Assembly: GCA_944389835.1 (NCBI GenBank)
Contig: CALXNU010000016.1
Location: 1 to 35,825, forward strand
DNA: 35,825 nt
Reading direction: 5' to 3'
From: an uncultured Succinivibrionaceae bacterium
GTDB taxonomy: Bacteria > Pseudomonadota > Gammaproteobacteria > Enterobacterales > Succinivibrionaceae
In this document: piece by piece, positions 8,402 to 16,009 of the stretch
How positions within the stretch are numbered: position 1 is the first letter of the stretch
How the letters are laid out: the number at the start of each line of letters is the position of its first letter
The notes under the pieces: model-generated
Told to the model about the DNA's origin: nothing
The model's input: the letters and a program-made list of their open reading frames with translations, nothing else
The model's database searches: none
Program-made: the position numbers and the translations under genes

Positions 8402-8761
8402 GTGAGTGCAAGTACAATAAAGCGGGATGAGATCTTATGTCCTGTAGAACTTACGGTCTCCATGCTTTCTAATAAATGGAAGACACTTTTAATGCGGGAT
8501 CTTCTAGATGGGAAAAAGCGCTTTTCTGAATTACGCCGCAGTGTAAATGGTATTTCACAAAAAGTGTTAACCGCAAATTTACGGGCCATGGAAGCTGATG
8601 GCTTAATTAAAAGAGAGGTTTTTCCTGAAGTGCCCCCAAGAGTTGAGTATGAATTAACTGATCTTGGGCAATCTTTAAAAGGGATCATTGCTGCTATGTA
8701 CGAGTGGGGTACATATTACAAACAAGAGCGTAATCGTCAAATACAAGAAGGGAAAAATTAA
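8402..8761 (+). CDS. HxlR-family transcriptional regulator
   Basis: A 119-residue winged-helix regulator of the HxlR family. The family signature is complete: CPVELTVSMLSNKWKTLLMRDLLDGKKRFSELRR (from Cys13), followed by ISQKVLTANLRAMEADGLIKREVFPEVPPRVEYELTDLGQSL. The N-terminal cysteine is the position that senses electrophiles or oxidants in some relatives. GTG 8402 is preceded by AGGAG five bases upstream, so I prefer it to an ATG 45 bp earlier with no ribosome site. It lies divergent from the M20 gene, a common arrangement for a regulator and its target, and greB begins one base after its stop codon. Confidence 0.88.
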   Translation: MSASTIKRDEILCPVELTVSMLSNKWKTLLMRDLLDGKKRFSELRRSVNGISQKVLTANLRAMEADGLIKREVFPEVPPRVEYELTDLGQSLKGIIAAMYEWGTYYKQERNRQIQEGKN

Positions 8762-8762
8762 G

Positions 8763-9377
8763 ATGGGCAAGCCTTATATTACTCGTGAAGGTTATGATTT
8801 ATTACATGAAGAATTAGATTATTTATGGCTTACTTTAAGGCCTGAGGTGACACAAAAGGTCTCGTGGGCGGCAAGTTTAGGAGATAGATCTGAAAACGCC
8901 GACTATCAATATAATAAGCGCTTATTAGCACAAATTGACAGACGAGTACGTTATCTTCGCGGCTGTATGAATAAACTTCAAGTTGTAGAGTTTAATCCGC
9001 AACAACAAGGGAAGGTTTATTTTGGAGCCTATGTCGAAATTGAAGCCGATGACGATGAATCAATTATGCAAGTTAGAATCGTAGGTGGCGATGAAATCTT
9101 CGGTCGTAACAATTATATTTCAATAGACTCTCCGATGGCTCGTGCCTTACTTGGAAAAGCTGAAGGTGATGATGCTACGGTTTTAACCCCTAAGGGAAAT
9201 CGTATTTGGTATGTGAATAAGATAGCTTATCGTAAGCCTGAGTGGTTTACAGAAGAAAAGGTTCATAAACATAACATTGAAGTTAATGAAGAAGATATTG
9301 AAAAGGATGTGGAAAATGCCGAAGGCTTAGATCCTAAAGCTATTGAACAAGAATATCTTAAAACTTTAATGCGCTAA
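8763..9377 (+). CDS. greB: Transcript cleavage factor GreB
   Basis: It binds the secondary channel of RNA polymerase and stimulates cleavage of backtracked RNA. The N-terminal coiled coil (about residues 8-75) contains WAASLGDRSENADYQYNK with the acidic tip residues, and the C-terminal FKBP-like domain shows FGAYVEIE, RIVGGDEIFGRNNYISIDSPMARALLGK. The ATG at 8763 (204 residues) aligns with E. coli GreB; the frame is open further upstream inside the HxlR gene. A C-terminal extension of roughly 40 acidic residues (EVNEEDIEKDVENAEG region) is beyond the usual family length. Its stop overlaps the stop of the next, opposite-strand gene by 4 bp. Translation is probably coupled to the HxlR gene. Confidence 0.95.
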   Translation: MGKPYITREGYDLLHEELDYLWLTLRPEVTQKVSWAASLGDRSENADYQYNKRLLAQIDRRVRYLRGCMNKLQVVEFNPQQQGKVYFGAYVEIEADDDESIMQVRIVGGDEIFGRNNYISIDSPMARALLGKAEGDDATVLTPKGNRIWYVNKIAYRKPEWFTEEKVHKHNIEVNEEDIEKDVENAEGLDPKAIEQEYLKTLMR

Positions 9378-10000
9378 ATGAAGATCTGAAAGTTACGACC
9401 AATTTCACTTACGGTATAACTTTGATTATAGCGGCGGGCAATTGCCATCTGTCTTACGGCCATGCCTGCCATCTCAGGCTTATCACTTTTTATAAAGCGA
9501 GCTCCAGCCTTCTTTTCACTTTTCTCATAAGTCTTTTTCTCCTGCGCATTTTGGGGATTGGTATTTGAAAACGCAGGAGCTGAGCTTGCTTTTGCCGTTG
9601 AGCTTGTATAGCTTTGGCTACTTATTGCAAGTTGAGCCTGTTGTGACGGTGTTTGATTTAATTGCTGAAGTTCAGCATCGCTGTCTTGTTGAGCATTACC
9701 GTCTTGTTTTGAGGATTGTCGTCTTTGCTGTCCTTGATGGTTTTGATCTTTAATCTGTTTAATAGGCTCTTTAAGATTACTTTTAGCCTCAGCAATTCCA
9801 TCGGCTTGGGCTTGTAATTGAGAATTAGTCCCAGAGGTCGAACCTTTTTGATCGGCGGCCTTATCGTTAGCTTGTGAGCTTTGACTATTTTTAGGCGCAG
9901 GGATCTGCTCGCGAGCTATAGTATCGCGTCGGGCCTCCTCTGCTCCCATTTGAAAGGGCGGGGGAGTTACTGCAGCAACGAAGGTACTGGCAATCTCCAC
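9374..10000 (-). CDS. Unrecognised Q/S-rich low-complexity protein
   Basis: A 208-residue protein I cannot assign. It is very rich in Gln, Ser, Ala and Lys from about residue 38 to 155, with no membrane segment or signal peptide. The N-terminus (MGAEEARRDTIAREQIPAPK, residues 18-37) recalls the start of the SprA/CJM1_0395 putative metalloprotease family, but the protease motif HExxH of that family is not present. The C-terminal 50 residues are less simple (RFIKSDKPEMAGMAVRQMAI, then ARRYNQSYTVSEIG) and may be a conserved helical segment. The start is GTG 9998-10000 with GAGG seven bases upstream. It converges on greB with a 4-bp overlap. The reading frame is long, intact and has a ribosome site, so it is probably real. 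Confidence 0.65.
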   Translation of the reverse strand: MEIASTFVAAVTPPPFQMGAEEARRDTIAREQIPAPKNSQSSQANDKAADQKGSTSGTNSQLQAQADGIAEAKSNLKEPIKQIKDQNHQGQQRRQSSKQDGNAQQDSDAELQQLNQTPSQQAQLAISSQSYTSSTAKASSAPAFSNTNPQNAQEKKTYEKSEKKAGARFIKSDKPEMAGMAVRQMAIARRYNQSYTVSEIGRNFQIFI

Positions 10001-10086
10001 TTTAAAGCCTCACAAATCTAATAGTTACATTTCAAGACAACTTCATATCGGCTATAAATTAACTAAACTTAAGGAGGTTTTGGCAA

Positions 10087-10917
10087 TTAAGCGCGAAAAT
10101 TAAAGAAAGTGTTAACCCGATCATAAAAATTTAGAAGTTTCTCTTTAAAAAGGTTAGGCTCAGTTAAAAAAGGTACATGGGCAGAGTCTGGAAAGATAAA
10201 AATCTCAGATCCTTTATTATTACTTAAACTACTATAGAGCGGAGTGAAAGCAAGGGAGGCTGGAACTAAAACATCTTTTGCGCCAAATAAAAACATACAC
10301 GGAATATTTAAGTTTTTTAGAGCTTCTCTTACATCAGAGTAGGCCATAAGATCAATTCCACTCATCAGAACTTGATAGTCTGGTATTACGCCATCATTAA
10401 TCATGCTAAGAAAAAACTCTTGCTCGTGATTGTGATTTAAATTTGCTGCAATCTGGTATTTGGCAAAAAAGCGTAATAGTCTTCCACATCTTCTAGGATC
10501 TAAAAGCTGGCGGCATTTTAAAACTAAGGTGTGATCCATCCCAGGCCACATGGGATCACTTGGAAATCTTGCAGAACTGCAAATCGTAACTAAGGTTCTA
10601 ATCTTAGAAAAAGGCAATGCGGCGGCTAAAATTGCAAAGTGAGCTCCCATTGACCAAGCTATTACATCGCAATTTTTAGGTAAACTTCTGTGGAAGGCTA
10701 AAGCGGTTTCATTGGTATTAGAGCAAAGTTGGGTTAAATGCTGATTAATACCGTAGCCTGGTAAATCAAAAAGATAAATATCGCGTTTTGGAAACATTTT
10801 GGCTAGTGGATAAAGGAAACGGCAATCATAGCCCCAGCCATGGATTAAAGCTAGGGGGGCTCCATAAGGATCGCTTATTCTAGAGTAAGCAAGTTTAGTT
10901 TCCAAAATTTGACCCAC
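10087..10917 (-). CDS. bioH: BioH-like alpha/beta hydrolase
   Basis: An alpha/beta hydrolase resembling BioH, the esterase that removes the methyl group from pimeloyl-ACP methyl ester to finish the pimelate arm of biotin synthesis. LIHGWGYDCRFL is the oxyanion region. WSMGAH carries the nucleophile serine, LFGAKDVLVP the aspartate and FPDSAHVPFLTEP the histidine. DLPGYG and SSARFPSDPMWPGM also match BioH. At 276 residues it is about 20 longer than E. coli BioH. The start GTG 10915-10917 has no clear ribosome site. No bioC or other biotin genes are in the window, so the specific substrate is inferred. In E. coli bioH lies close to nfuA, as it does loosely here. Confidence 0.82.
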   Translation of the reverse strand: MGQILETKLAYSRISDPYGAPLALIHGWGYDCRFLYPLAKMFPKRDIYLFDLPGYGINQHLTQLCSNTNETALAFHRSLPKNCDVIAWSMGAHFAILAAALPFSKIRTLVTICSSARFPSDPMWPGMDHTLVLKCRQLLDPRRCGRLLRFFAKYQIAANLNHNHEQEFFLSMINDGVIPDYQVLMSGIDLMAYSDVREALKNLNIPCMFLFGAKDVLVPASLAFTPLYSSLSNNKGSEIFIFPDSAHVPFLTEPNLFKEKLLNFYDRVNTFFNFRA

Positions 10918-11074
10918 AAATTTTAAACTTGATGTTTTCTAAAAGATATTTTACGAAAAAGCCTAAAAAGATAAAAACAAGTCGAGCAATTATGTTAAGA
11001 AAAACACTATTTTTAGCTTAAAAACGCAAATTTTTGCAGTTTAAACATAGGAGTATATACAAGTTTGGTACATT

Positions 11075-11106
11075 ACCTCCCCTAAGATGCTCAGGGGAGG
11101 TTTTTT
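11075..11106 (+). terminator. Strong terminator, T-tract on the plus strand
   Basis: A perfect 9-bp GC-rich stem, ACCTCCCCT (11075-11083) and AGGGGAGGT (11093-11101), has a 9-nt loop followed by TTTTTT on the plus strand. It lies 6 bp past the stop codon of minus-strand ribB. In the minus direction it has no T-tract (next bases TAATGTACC). It may still end ribB transcripts, but its form is that of a plus-strand terminator, and no plus-strand gene precedes it. Confidence 0.7.
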
Positions 11107-11111
11107 AAAGG

Positions 11112-11762
11112 TTAAATACCACGAGCTTTGCGATAGGCAATGATATCTTCAATAGAGAGCACAGTGAGATCATGTAAGAGGGCAAAAGTGCAAACTCTAG
11201 GTAATCTTGCCATCTCACCATCTGGAGCGCATAACTCACAAAGGATACCCACAGGTTTAAAACCTGCAAGTCTTGCTAAATCAACAGAGGCCTCAGTATG
11301 ACCGTCACGAGTTAAGACGCCGCCTTTTCTTGCTACTAATGGGAACATGTGACCTGGGTGAACTAAGTCATCAGGTTTGGCATTCTCATTTACAATCGCT
11401 TTAACTGCTTTGATTCTGTCGGAGGCAGAAACACCTGTTGTCACCCCATGGGCTGCATCTACTGAAATAGTAAAAGCGGTACCATAGACAGAAGTATTCT
11501 TACTTACCATCATAGGCAGTTCCAAAGCTTGAGCTTTTTCCTCTTCAATACAGACGCAAACAATACCCGAGCATTCGCGAATGGTAAAAGCCATTTGCTC
11601 GGTAGTCATGGTCTCAGCTGCAAAAACTAAGTCGCCTTCATTTTCGCGATTTTCATTATCGACAACTAAGACGCCACGACCGCGACGCATAGCTTCTATT
11701 GCCGCTTCAACGCGGGCGGTACTGTCAATACCAAAGGTTTCAAGCAAGTTTTTCTGTGACAT
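11112..11762 (-). CDS. ribB: 3,4-dihydroxy-2-butanone-4-phosphate synthase
   Basis: It converts ribulose 5-phosphate to 3,4-dihydroxy-2-butanone 4-phosphate plus formate for riboflavin synthesis. Family motifs are [18 protein letters not shown] (metal and substrate site, about residues 33-50), [35 protein letters not shown] and [21 protein letters not shown]. It is the stand-alone RibB form, with no fused GTP cyclohydrolase II. I chose ATG 11760-11762 (216 residues), preceded by GAGG six bases upstream; the frame can be read four codons further to a TTG, but that TTG overlaps the ribosome site. It follows pdxJ by 16 bp and is probably cotranscribed with it. I see no FMN riboswitch upstream. 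Confidence 0.96.
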   Translation of the reverse strand: MSQKNLLETFGIDSTARVEAAIEAMRRGRGVLVVDNENRENEGDLVFAAETMTTEQMAFTIRECSGIVCVCIEEEKAQALELPMMVSKNTSVYGTAFTISVDAAHGVTTGVSASDRIKAVKAIVNENAKPDDLVHPGHMFPLVARKGGVLTRDGHTEASVDLARLAGFKPVGILCELCAPDGEMARLPRVCTFALLHDLTVLSIEDIIAYRKARGI

Positions 11763-11778
11763 GATAATCCTCAATGTA

Positions 11779-12522
11779 CTATTGAATTGAAGCGTGGCGA
11801 GCTTCTCTCATAATGCGTTTCATTTCACGCACTGCTTCACTAAGTCCAGTAAAAATGGCCCTGGCGATGATGCTGTGCCCAATATTTAATTCTTCCATCT
11901 CAGGAATAGCCGCAATCGCTGCTACATTTTGATAATTTAGGCCATGGCCTGAGTTTACATGCAAGCCTTTTGCGGCTGCATAACTTGCCATTTCCTGTAA
12001 GCGCTTAAGCTCATTAGATCTTTGGGCATCATCACAAGCATTGGCATAAGCTCCGGTGTGGAATTCTACAAAAGGAGCGCCAACTTTAACAGCCTCATCG
12101 ATTTGTTCTTTGACAGGATCGATAAAAAGTGACACCTTTGTGCCTAAAGGAGCAAGTTTTTCAATGGCATGGCCTATTTTAAGGCTATCACCTACCACAT
12201 TAAGACCACCTTCGGTGGTGACTTCTTCACGTCTTTCTGGCACAAAGCAAGCAGCTTGTGGGGCAATGGCACAGGCAATGCCTAGGATATCATCAGTTAC
12301 TGCCATCTCAAGATTTAATTTTGTAGTAACTGTTTGTCTTATGATTCTTACGTCCCGATCTGTGATATGACGTCTATCTTCGCGCAAGTGAGTGGTAATA
12401 CTATCAGCACCTGCAAGCTCTGCTAAAGCAGCAGCGGTTACTGGATCTGGATAATCGACACCACGAGCATTACGCACGGTAGCTACGTGATCGATATTAA
12501 CTCCTAAATAAATTTCTCTCAT
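11779..12522 (-). CDS. pdxJ: Pyridoxine 5'-phosphate synthase
   Basis: It condenses 3-amino-2-oxopropyl phosphate with deoxyxylulose 5-phosphate to give pyridoxine 5'-phosphate, in the DXP-dependent vitamin B6 pathway. The TIM-barrel family signatures are intact: [21 protein letters not shown] at residues 7-27, [48 protein letters not shown] and [11 protein letters not shown], ending with [13 protein letters not shown]. The 247-residue length is normal. No strong ribosome site precedes the ATG (only AGG about 11 bases away). It is the first gene of a likely pdxJ-ribB unit. PdxJ is a mark of gamma- and alphaproteobacteria and their relatives with the long B6 route. Confidence 0.97.
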   Translation of the reverse strand: MREIYLGVNIDHVATVRNARGVDYPDPVTAAALAELAGADSITTHLREDRRHITDRDVRIIRQTVTTKLNLEMAVTDDILGIACAIAPQAACFVPERREEVTTEGGLNVVGDSLKIGHAIEKLAPLGTKVSLFIDPVKEQIDEAVKVGAPFVEFHTGAYANACDDAQRSNELKRLQEMASYAAAKGLHVNSGHGLNYQNVAAIAAIPEMEELNIGHSIIARAIFTGLSEAVREMKRIMREARHASIQ

Positions 12523-12606
12523 TTTTTTATTGGCCTATAAAAGCAATTGCTTACTAATTTTAGCAAGCTCTTTTAAAGATAAAAACCTACTGCGAAAAAT
12601 TGGCAT

Positions 12607-13809
12607 TTAAACTTTGAGATCTTGCTTTTTCTCATCAGCAGGCTCTTTGAGTATGGCAATAATGACAATTGCTAGCACCACCGCAGGTAAAACTGTAGTT
12701 GCAAGCGCAAGTCTTAAGCCTACAAAATCGCCAACTAAACCGGTTAAAACTGATTCAATATAGCCCATGCCAAAGGTAAAACCTAACATCATAGAGGCTG
12801 CAAAAGCAGCGTGTGAGGGCATTATTCTTTGCGCCCAGACAATTGCAGAGGGTGTTGAACCGTACATGCCAGCGCCCATGACAAATAGCGCGCACAAAGA
12901 GATTAAAGAGATATCGCATTTATATAAAAAGACCGCGCAACCTAGGATGGTCACGATAAAGGTGCTTTGTATAATAAGTTTTAAACCAAAATAGTCAGAT
13001 AAAGAACCTGCAAGAAGTCCACCTACTACGGTACCTACAAGGAGGATCATTAAAGCAAAAGCTGCCTCTACTGTAGAATGGCCTTGAGAGGTAAGAAGCA
13101 AGGGTAGGAAGACTACGAAAGCACAATAGCACCATGATCTAAGAGCAATGGCAAGGTTTAACCACAAAAAATTACCCTTAAGTAAGGAGAAAAAGTTTTC
13201 TTTTTGCTCAATAGGATTGTGCTTGGGCTCTAGACAATGTAATTTTTGTTTAATAACAAGGGCTGCAACAATCAAAGCAGGTAATGAAAGTATCCATAAA
13301 CTTTTATCACTGAAAGTTTCAATATAGGCTGCAATAATCACTGGTGCAAAAGCAAAACCTACATTACCTCCGGCAATAAAAATTGAGGTGCACAAAGAGC
13401 GCTTTCTTTTAATACTTACCGCATATACTGACAAAGCGGCAATTGGGTGGAAAGCAGATGAGCAAATTCCTGATAATAAAATAATAAAAATTAAAGGAAT
13501 AAGCCCTGGGGCAAGGCCTACAAGGGATGCAAAAACCGCTCCGGTGGCAATGGAGAGGGGCATTAAAATCCCGATGTTTTTCTTATCTGCCAAAATGCCA
13601 ATTGGTGGTTGCAGAAAGTTAGTTGAAACTGAAAACACCATAAATAAAGCGGCACTTTGGGAGTAGGAGATCCCATAGCGTTGAGCAAGAATAGGGAGCA
13701 TGACAGGTAGCACATTGCAAAAAAAGTCTGAGCAAAAGTGACCTACTGACATCAAAGAGACATTGCCCCAAGAGACTTTGGGCAATGCTAAAGTTTTAGT
13801 TTGAGCCAT
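12607..13809 (-). CDS. MFS transporter of the fosmidomycin-resistance (Fsr) type
   Basis: An inner-membrane major facilitator transporter of 400 residues with about 12 predicted membrane segments. Several stretches match the Fsr subgroup: GHFCSDFFCNVLPVMLPIL at the start, GICSSAFHPIAALS after segment 4, IAGGNVGFAFAPV, GGLLAGSLSDYFG and LGFTFGMGYIESVLTGLVGD. Fsr exports fosmidomycin and related small molecules in E. coli; the natural substrate here is unknown. The ATG lies 10 bp after the hslO stop with only a weak ribosome site, so translation is probably coupled to hslO. It is the last gene of a likely hslR-hslO-transporter unit. Confidence 0.85.
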   Translation of the reverse strand: MAQTKTLALPKVSWGNVSLMSVGHFCSDFFCNVLPVMLPILAQRYGISYSQSAALFMVFSVSTNFLQPPIGILADKKNIGILMPLSIATGAVFASLVGLAPGLIPLIFIILLSGICSSAFHPIAALSVYAVSIKRKRSLCTSIFIAGGNVGFAFAPVIIAAYIETFSDKSLWILSLPALIVAALVIKQKLHCLEPKHNPIEQKENFFSLLKGNFLWLNLAIALRSWCYCAFVVFLPLLLTSQGHSTVEAAFALMILLVGTVVGGLLAGSLSDYFGLKLIIQSTFIVTILGCAVFLYKCDISLISLCALFVMGAGMYGSTPSAIVWAQRIMPSHAAFAASMMLGFTFGMGYIESVLTGLVGDFVGLRLALATTVLPAVVLAIVIIAILKEPADEKKQDLKV

Positions 13810-13819
13810 ATGAGTTTTC

Positions 13820-14704
13820 TTATTGACTTACTTTAAGTAATAATTCTTTAAGTTCTTCTTGAGTGAAGTGATAAGTTTTACCACAGTGAGCACAGTTAAG
13901 ATCAGTGCCTTTTTCATCACTACAAATCTCTTCAAGCTCATGGCGCGGCAAGGACATTAAAGTCTTTTGACAACGCTCTTTTGAGCATACACAGTGGAAT
14001 TTCAAAGCTCTAGGCTCAAAAACACGCACTTTTTCTTCAGCAAAGAGGCGATTTAAAATCTCAAGTGAGTTTAATTCCTTAAATTCACCTAAAGTCATAG
14101 TAGAAGTTAAGATCCCTAAATGTTCAAGGGATTGAGTGTTACCCTCAACGCCTGAGATGATTTGAAGCATAATCCCATAGGCTTCAAGATCCTCTAAATC
14201 AGTGTAAATAAAGAATTTAGAGGGTAATTGCTCAGAAATTTCAAAGTATTCTTCTAAGGCTTGTTGGATACTGTCTTTTTCAATTGGCACAATACCCTGC
14301 CATTTAACACCGCCTTCCGGGAAAACAGAAATTACTAGTACACCATTGTCACCTATAATTTCTTTTAAGCTTGCATCATCTTTGAGATTAACCCCTTCAT
14401 ATAAAGAGGCTGAACCGTAAAAGGAGAGATTTTGGCTAATATTAATGAGCGCATATTTAAGAGGAGCATTATCACCACCTCTTAATTGAATCATCACCTC
14501 GCCATTAGCTTTTAAAGTCGCTGCAATTAAAGTTGAGGTTAGAGCTAACTCTAACATTAAAGCTTTAATGGCTTTAGGATAGTTATGATCTTTTAATAAA
14601 GCTTGAGCACTTTGCTTTAAAGTTGCAATTTCACCACGCACGCCGTGATTGTCGAACATAAAACGCATTACTTCATCTTGCGTTTTCTCTTGAGTTTTTA
14701 GCAT
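13820..14704 (-). CDS. hslO: Redox-regulated chaperone Hsp33
   Basis: A cytosolic holdase chaperone that is switched on when its zinc is lost and disulfides form under oxidative stress. The C-terminal zinc site is complete, with FHCVCSKERC and NCAHCGKTYHF giving the CxC and CxxC pairs. The N-terminal domain shows FDNHGVRGEIATL (about residues 18-30), the TATLKANGE-like helix and GVLVISVFPEG. At 294 residues it matches E. coli Hsp33. It lies between hslR, 23 bp upstream, and an Fsr-type transporter downstream. The hslR-hslO pair is conserved in enterobacteria. Confidence 0.95.
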   Translation of the reverse strand: MLKTQEKTQDEVMRFMFDNHGVRGEIATLKQSAQALLKDHNYPKAIKALMLELALTSTLIAATLKANGEVMIQLRGGDNAPLKYALINISQNLSFYGSASLYEGVNLKDDASLKEIIGDNGVLVISVFPEGGVKWQGIVPIEKDSIQQALEEYFEISEQLPSKFFIYTDLEDLEAYGIMLQIISGVEGNTQSLEHLGILTSTMTLGEFKELNSLEILNRLFAEEKVRVFEPRALKFHCVCSKERCQKTLMSLPRHELEEICSDEKGTDLNCAHCGKTYHFTQEELKELLLKVSQ

Positions 14705-14727
14705 AGTTTTTTAAATTTATCTTTAAG

Positions 14728-15147
14728 TTAATCAAAATCAGAGGCTAATTTTTCTTTAAAAGAGAGTAAAGCTCGGCGTTCCTTCTTATTAGGTTTGCCT
14801 TCGGTTCTAATGACCATTAAAGAGGCCATTTTATTAAGTCTTATTGCCTCTTCACGCTTTTGTATACTCTCTAAAGTTTCTTCATACAGTGTTTGTGCAA
14901 CACTTGCAGGACCTCTGACACCAGAAATCTTAAGGACGATAATCTCGCGCCTTGCATTGCCTTGTAATAATTTTATTGAAGCTCCTACTTCAACAATTTT
15001 TGAAGGTTTTGCGCGTGTCCCGTTGTAGTCGACTTTACCACCTTCAATCATTTGTCTGGCAAGACTTCGGGTTTTATAAAAACGGGCCGCCCAAAGCCAC
15101 TTATCAAGGCGAACTCCTTTTGTTTCAGTGTTTTCTTGATCTTTCAT
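14728..15147 (-). CDS. hslR: Heat-shock protein 15 (Hsp15), S4 RNA-binding protein
   Basis: It binds 50S ribosomal subunits that carry a stalled peptidyl-tRNA after heat shock and helps recycle them. The S4 fold is clear at residues 12-60: VRLDKWLWAARFYKTRSLARQMIEGGKVDYNG and KPSKIVEVGASIKL. The Lys/Arg-rich C-terminus (NKKERRALLSFKEKL) is typical of the family. At 139 residues it is normal in length. GAGAAG precedes the ATG. It heads the hslR-hslO-transporter unit and is divergent from nudE. The upstream promoter found here resembles sigma-70 rather than the heat-shock sigma-32 consensus. Confidence 0.95.
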   Translation of the reverse strand: MKDQENTETKGVRLDKWLWAARFYKTRSLARQMIEGGKVDYNGTRAKPSKIVEVGASIKLLQGNARREIIVLKISGVRGPASVAQTLYEETLESIQKREEAIRLNKMASLMVIRTEGKPNKKERRALLSFKEKLASDFD

Positions 15148-15175
15148 AAACGTCTTCTCGTCCTAGTGGTAGTGT

Positions 15176-15206
15176 ATTGTAACAATTTTGCGCAAAAAAG
15201 CGTCAA
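15176..15206 (-). promoter_or_regulatory. Possible promoter of hslR-hslO
   Basis: On the minus strand a -35 TTGACG (15201-15206) and a -10 TACAAT (15176-15181) each match five of six consensus bases, but the spacer is 19 bp, longer than ideal. Confidence 0.4.
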
Positions 15207-15256
15207 CCTTAAAGAGATAAGCTAAACTTAAATTAAAGTTAATTAAAGGAGAGGAT

Positions 15257-15823
15257 ATGGATCTTAGTGCTCTTTTACATCCCTTACCTGAGGTTACAAG
15301 GCGCAAGCGTTTTAAAGCCTCCAGGATTTTTACTGTTGAGGAGATGGATCTTAAATTTAGTAATGGAACTCTTGCCACTTATGAAAAAATTGTCGGCGGT
15401 CGAGGAGCCGTTATGGCAGTGCCTTTTGACGGTCAGTATTTTTACTTAAGTGTGGAATATGCAGGAGGTCTTGAAAGCTATCAACTAGGTTTAGTCAAAG
15501 GCAAAGTAGACAGTGGTGAGACTCCAGAACAGGCTGTTGTAAGAGAACTTAGTGAGGAGATCTCATTTAGCGCACGTAAGGTTACTCCCTTAAAACTTGG
15601 CATGACGGTAGCCCCTGGAATGCTTGAACTTACGATGTATGTCTATTTATGTGAAGATCTTTATCCTTGCAAGCAAGAAGGGGATGAACCAGAGCCTATA
15701 GAGATTGTTAAAGTGACAGTACAAGAATTAAAAGAGCTCTTATTTTCTGAGGATAGTCCTTTAAAAGAAGCAAGATCGATTGCTGCCTTAACTTTAGCTA
15801 TGCACAAAATTGGAGCGTTATAG
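15257..15823 (+). CDS. nudE: ADP compounds hydrolase NudE (Nudix)
   Basis: A cytosolic Nudix hydrolase that in E. coli cleaves ADP-ribose, NADH and diadenosine polyphosphates. The Nudix box is complete at about residues 81-103 (G-x5-E-x7-RELSEE within KGKVDSGETPEQAVVRELSEEISF). Outside it, RIFTVEEMDLKFSNGTLATYE, ESYQLGLVKG and DLYPCKQEGDEPEPIE match NudE rather than other Nudix proteins. AAAGGAG lies seven bases before the ATG. It is divergent from hslR, and in E. coli nudE also lies close to hslR-hslO. The argF leader follows directly, with no obvious terminator between them. Confidence 0.92.
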   Translation: MDLSALLHPLPEVTRRKRFKASRIFTVEEMDLKFSNGTLATYEKIVGGRGAVMAVPFDGQYFYLSVEYAGGLESYQLGLVKGKVDSGETPEQAVVRELSEEISFSARKVTPLKLGMTVAPGMLELTMYVYLCEDLYPCKQEGDEPEPIEIVKVTVQELKELLFSEDSPLKEARSIAALTLAMHKIGAL

Positions 15824-15860
15824 TTTGCTTATTGCACCAAAATAAACATTTAAGAAAATT

Positions 15861-15980
15861 GCCCCAAAAATAGACCTGTTTTGCAGGATAATATGCCCCA
15901 TTCAGGTCAAGAAAGCCTAGATTTGGTTCTGATTATTGGGGCTTGCCTCTATTCAATTCCTGCTTAAGAAGACTTTCTTA
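15861..15980 (+). other. Structured non-coding leader before argF
   Basis: The 186-bp gap before argF holds nested inverted repeats: GCCCCAA (15861-15867) with TTGGGGC (15936-15942), GACCTG (15873-15878) with CAGGTC (15903-15908), and TAAGAA (15965-15970) with TTCTTA (15975-15980). The first two nest into one long stem-loop. No full ArgR box is visible; only single ATTCA half-sites occur at 15899-15903 and 15950-15954. Which promoter drives argFGH is not clear. Confidence 0.4.
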
Positions 15981-16009
15981 CCATCACTGTTTTTTAGGAG
16001 ATAACTCCC

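Noticed and set aside
11041-11111. FMN riboswitch near ribB
   Set aside because: The hairpin here is downstream of ribB, and neither it nor the pdxJ upstream region has the conserved FMN-element blocks.
12056-12370. 104-residue plus-strand frame opposite pdxJ
   Set aside because: It lies wholly within pdxJ in antisense, with no ribosome site and no recognisable domain.
15895-15960. ArgR box upstream of argF
   Set aside because: Only single ATTCA half-sites occur; the matching TGAAT halves are not at the right spacing.
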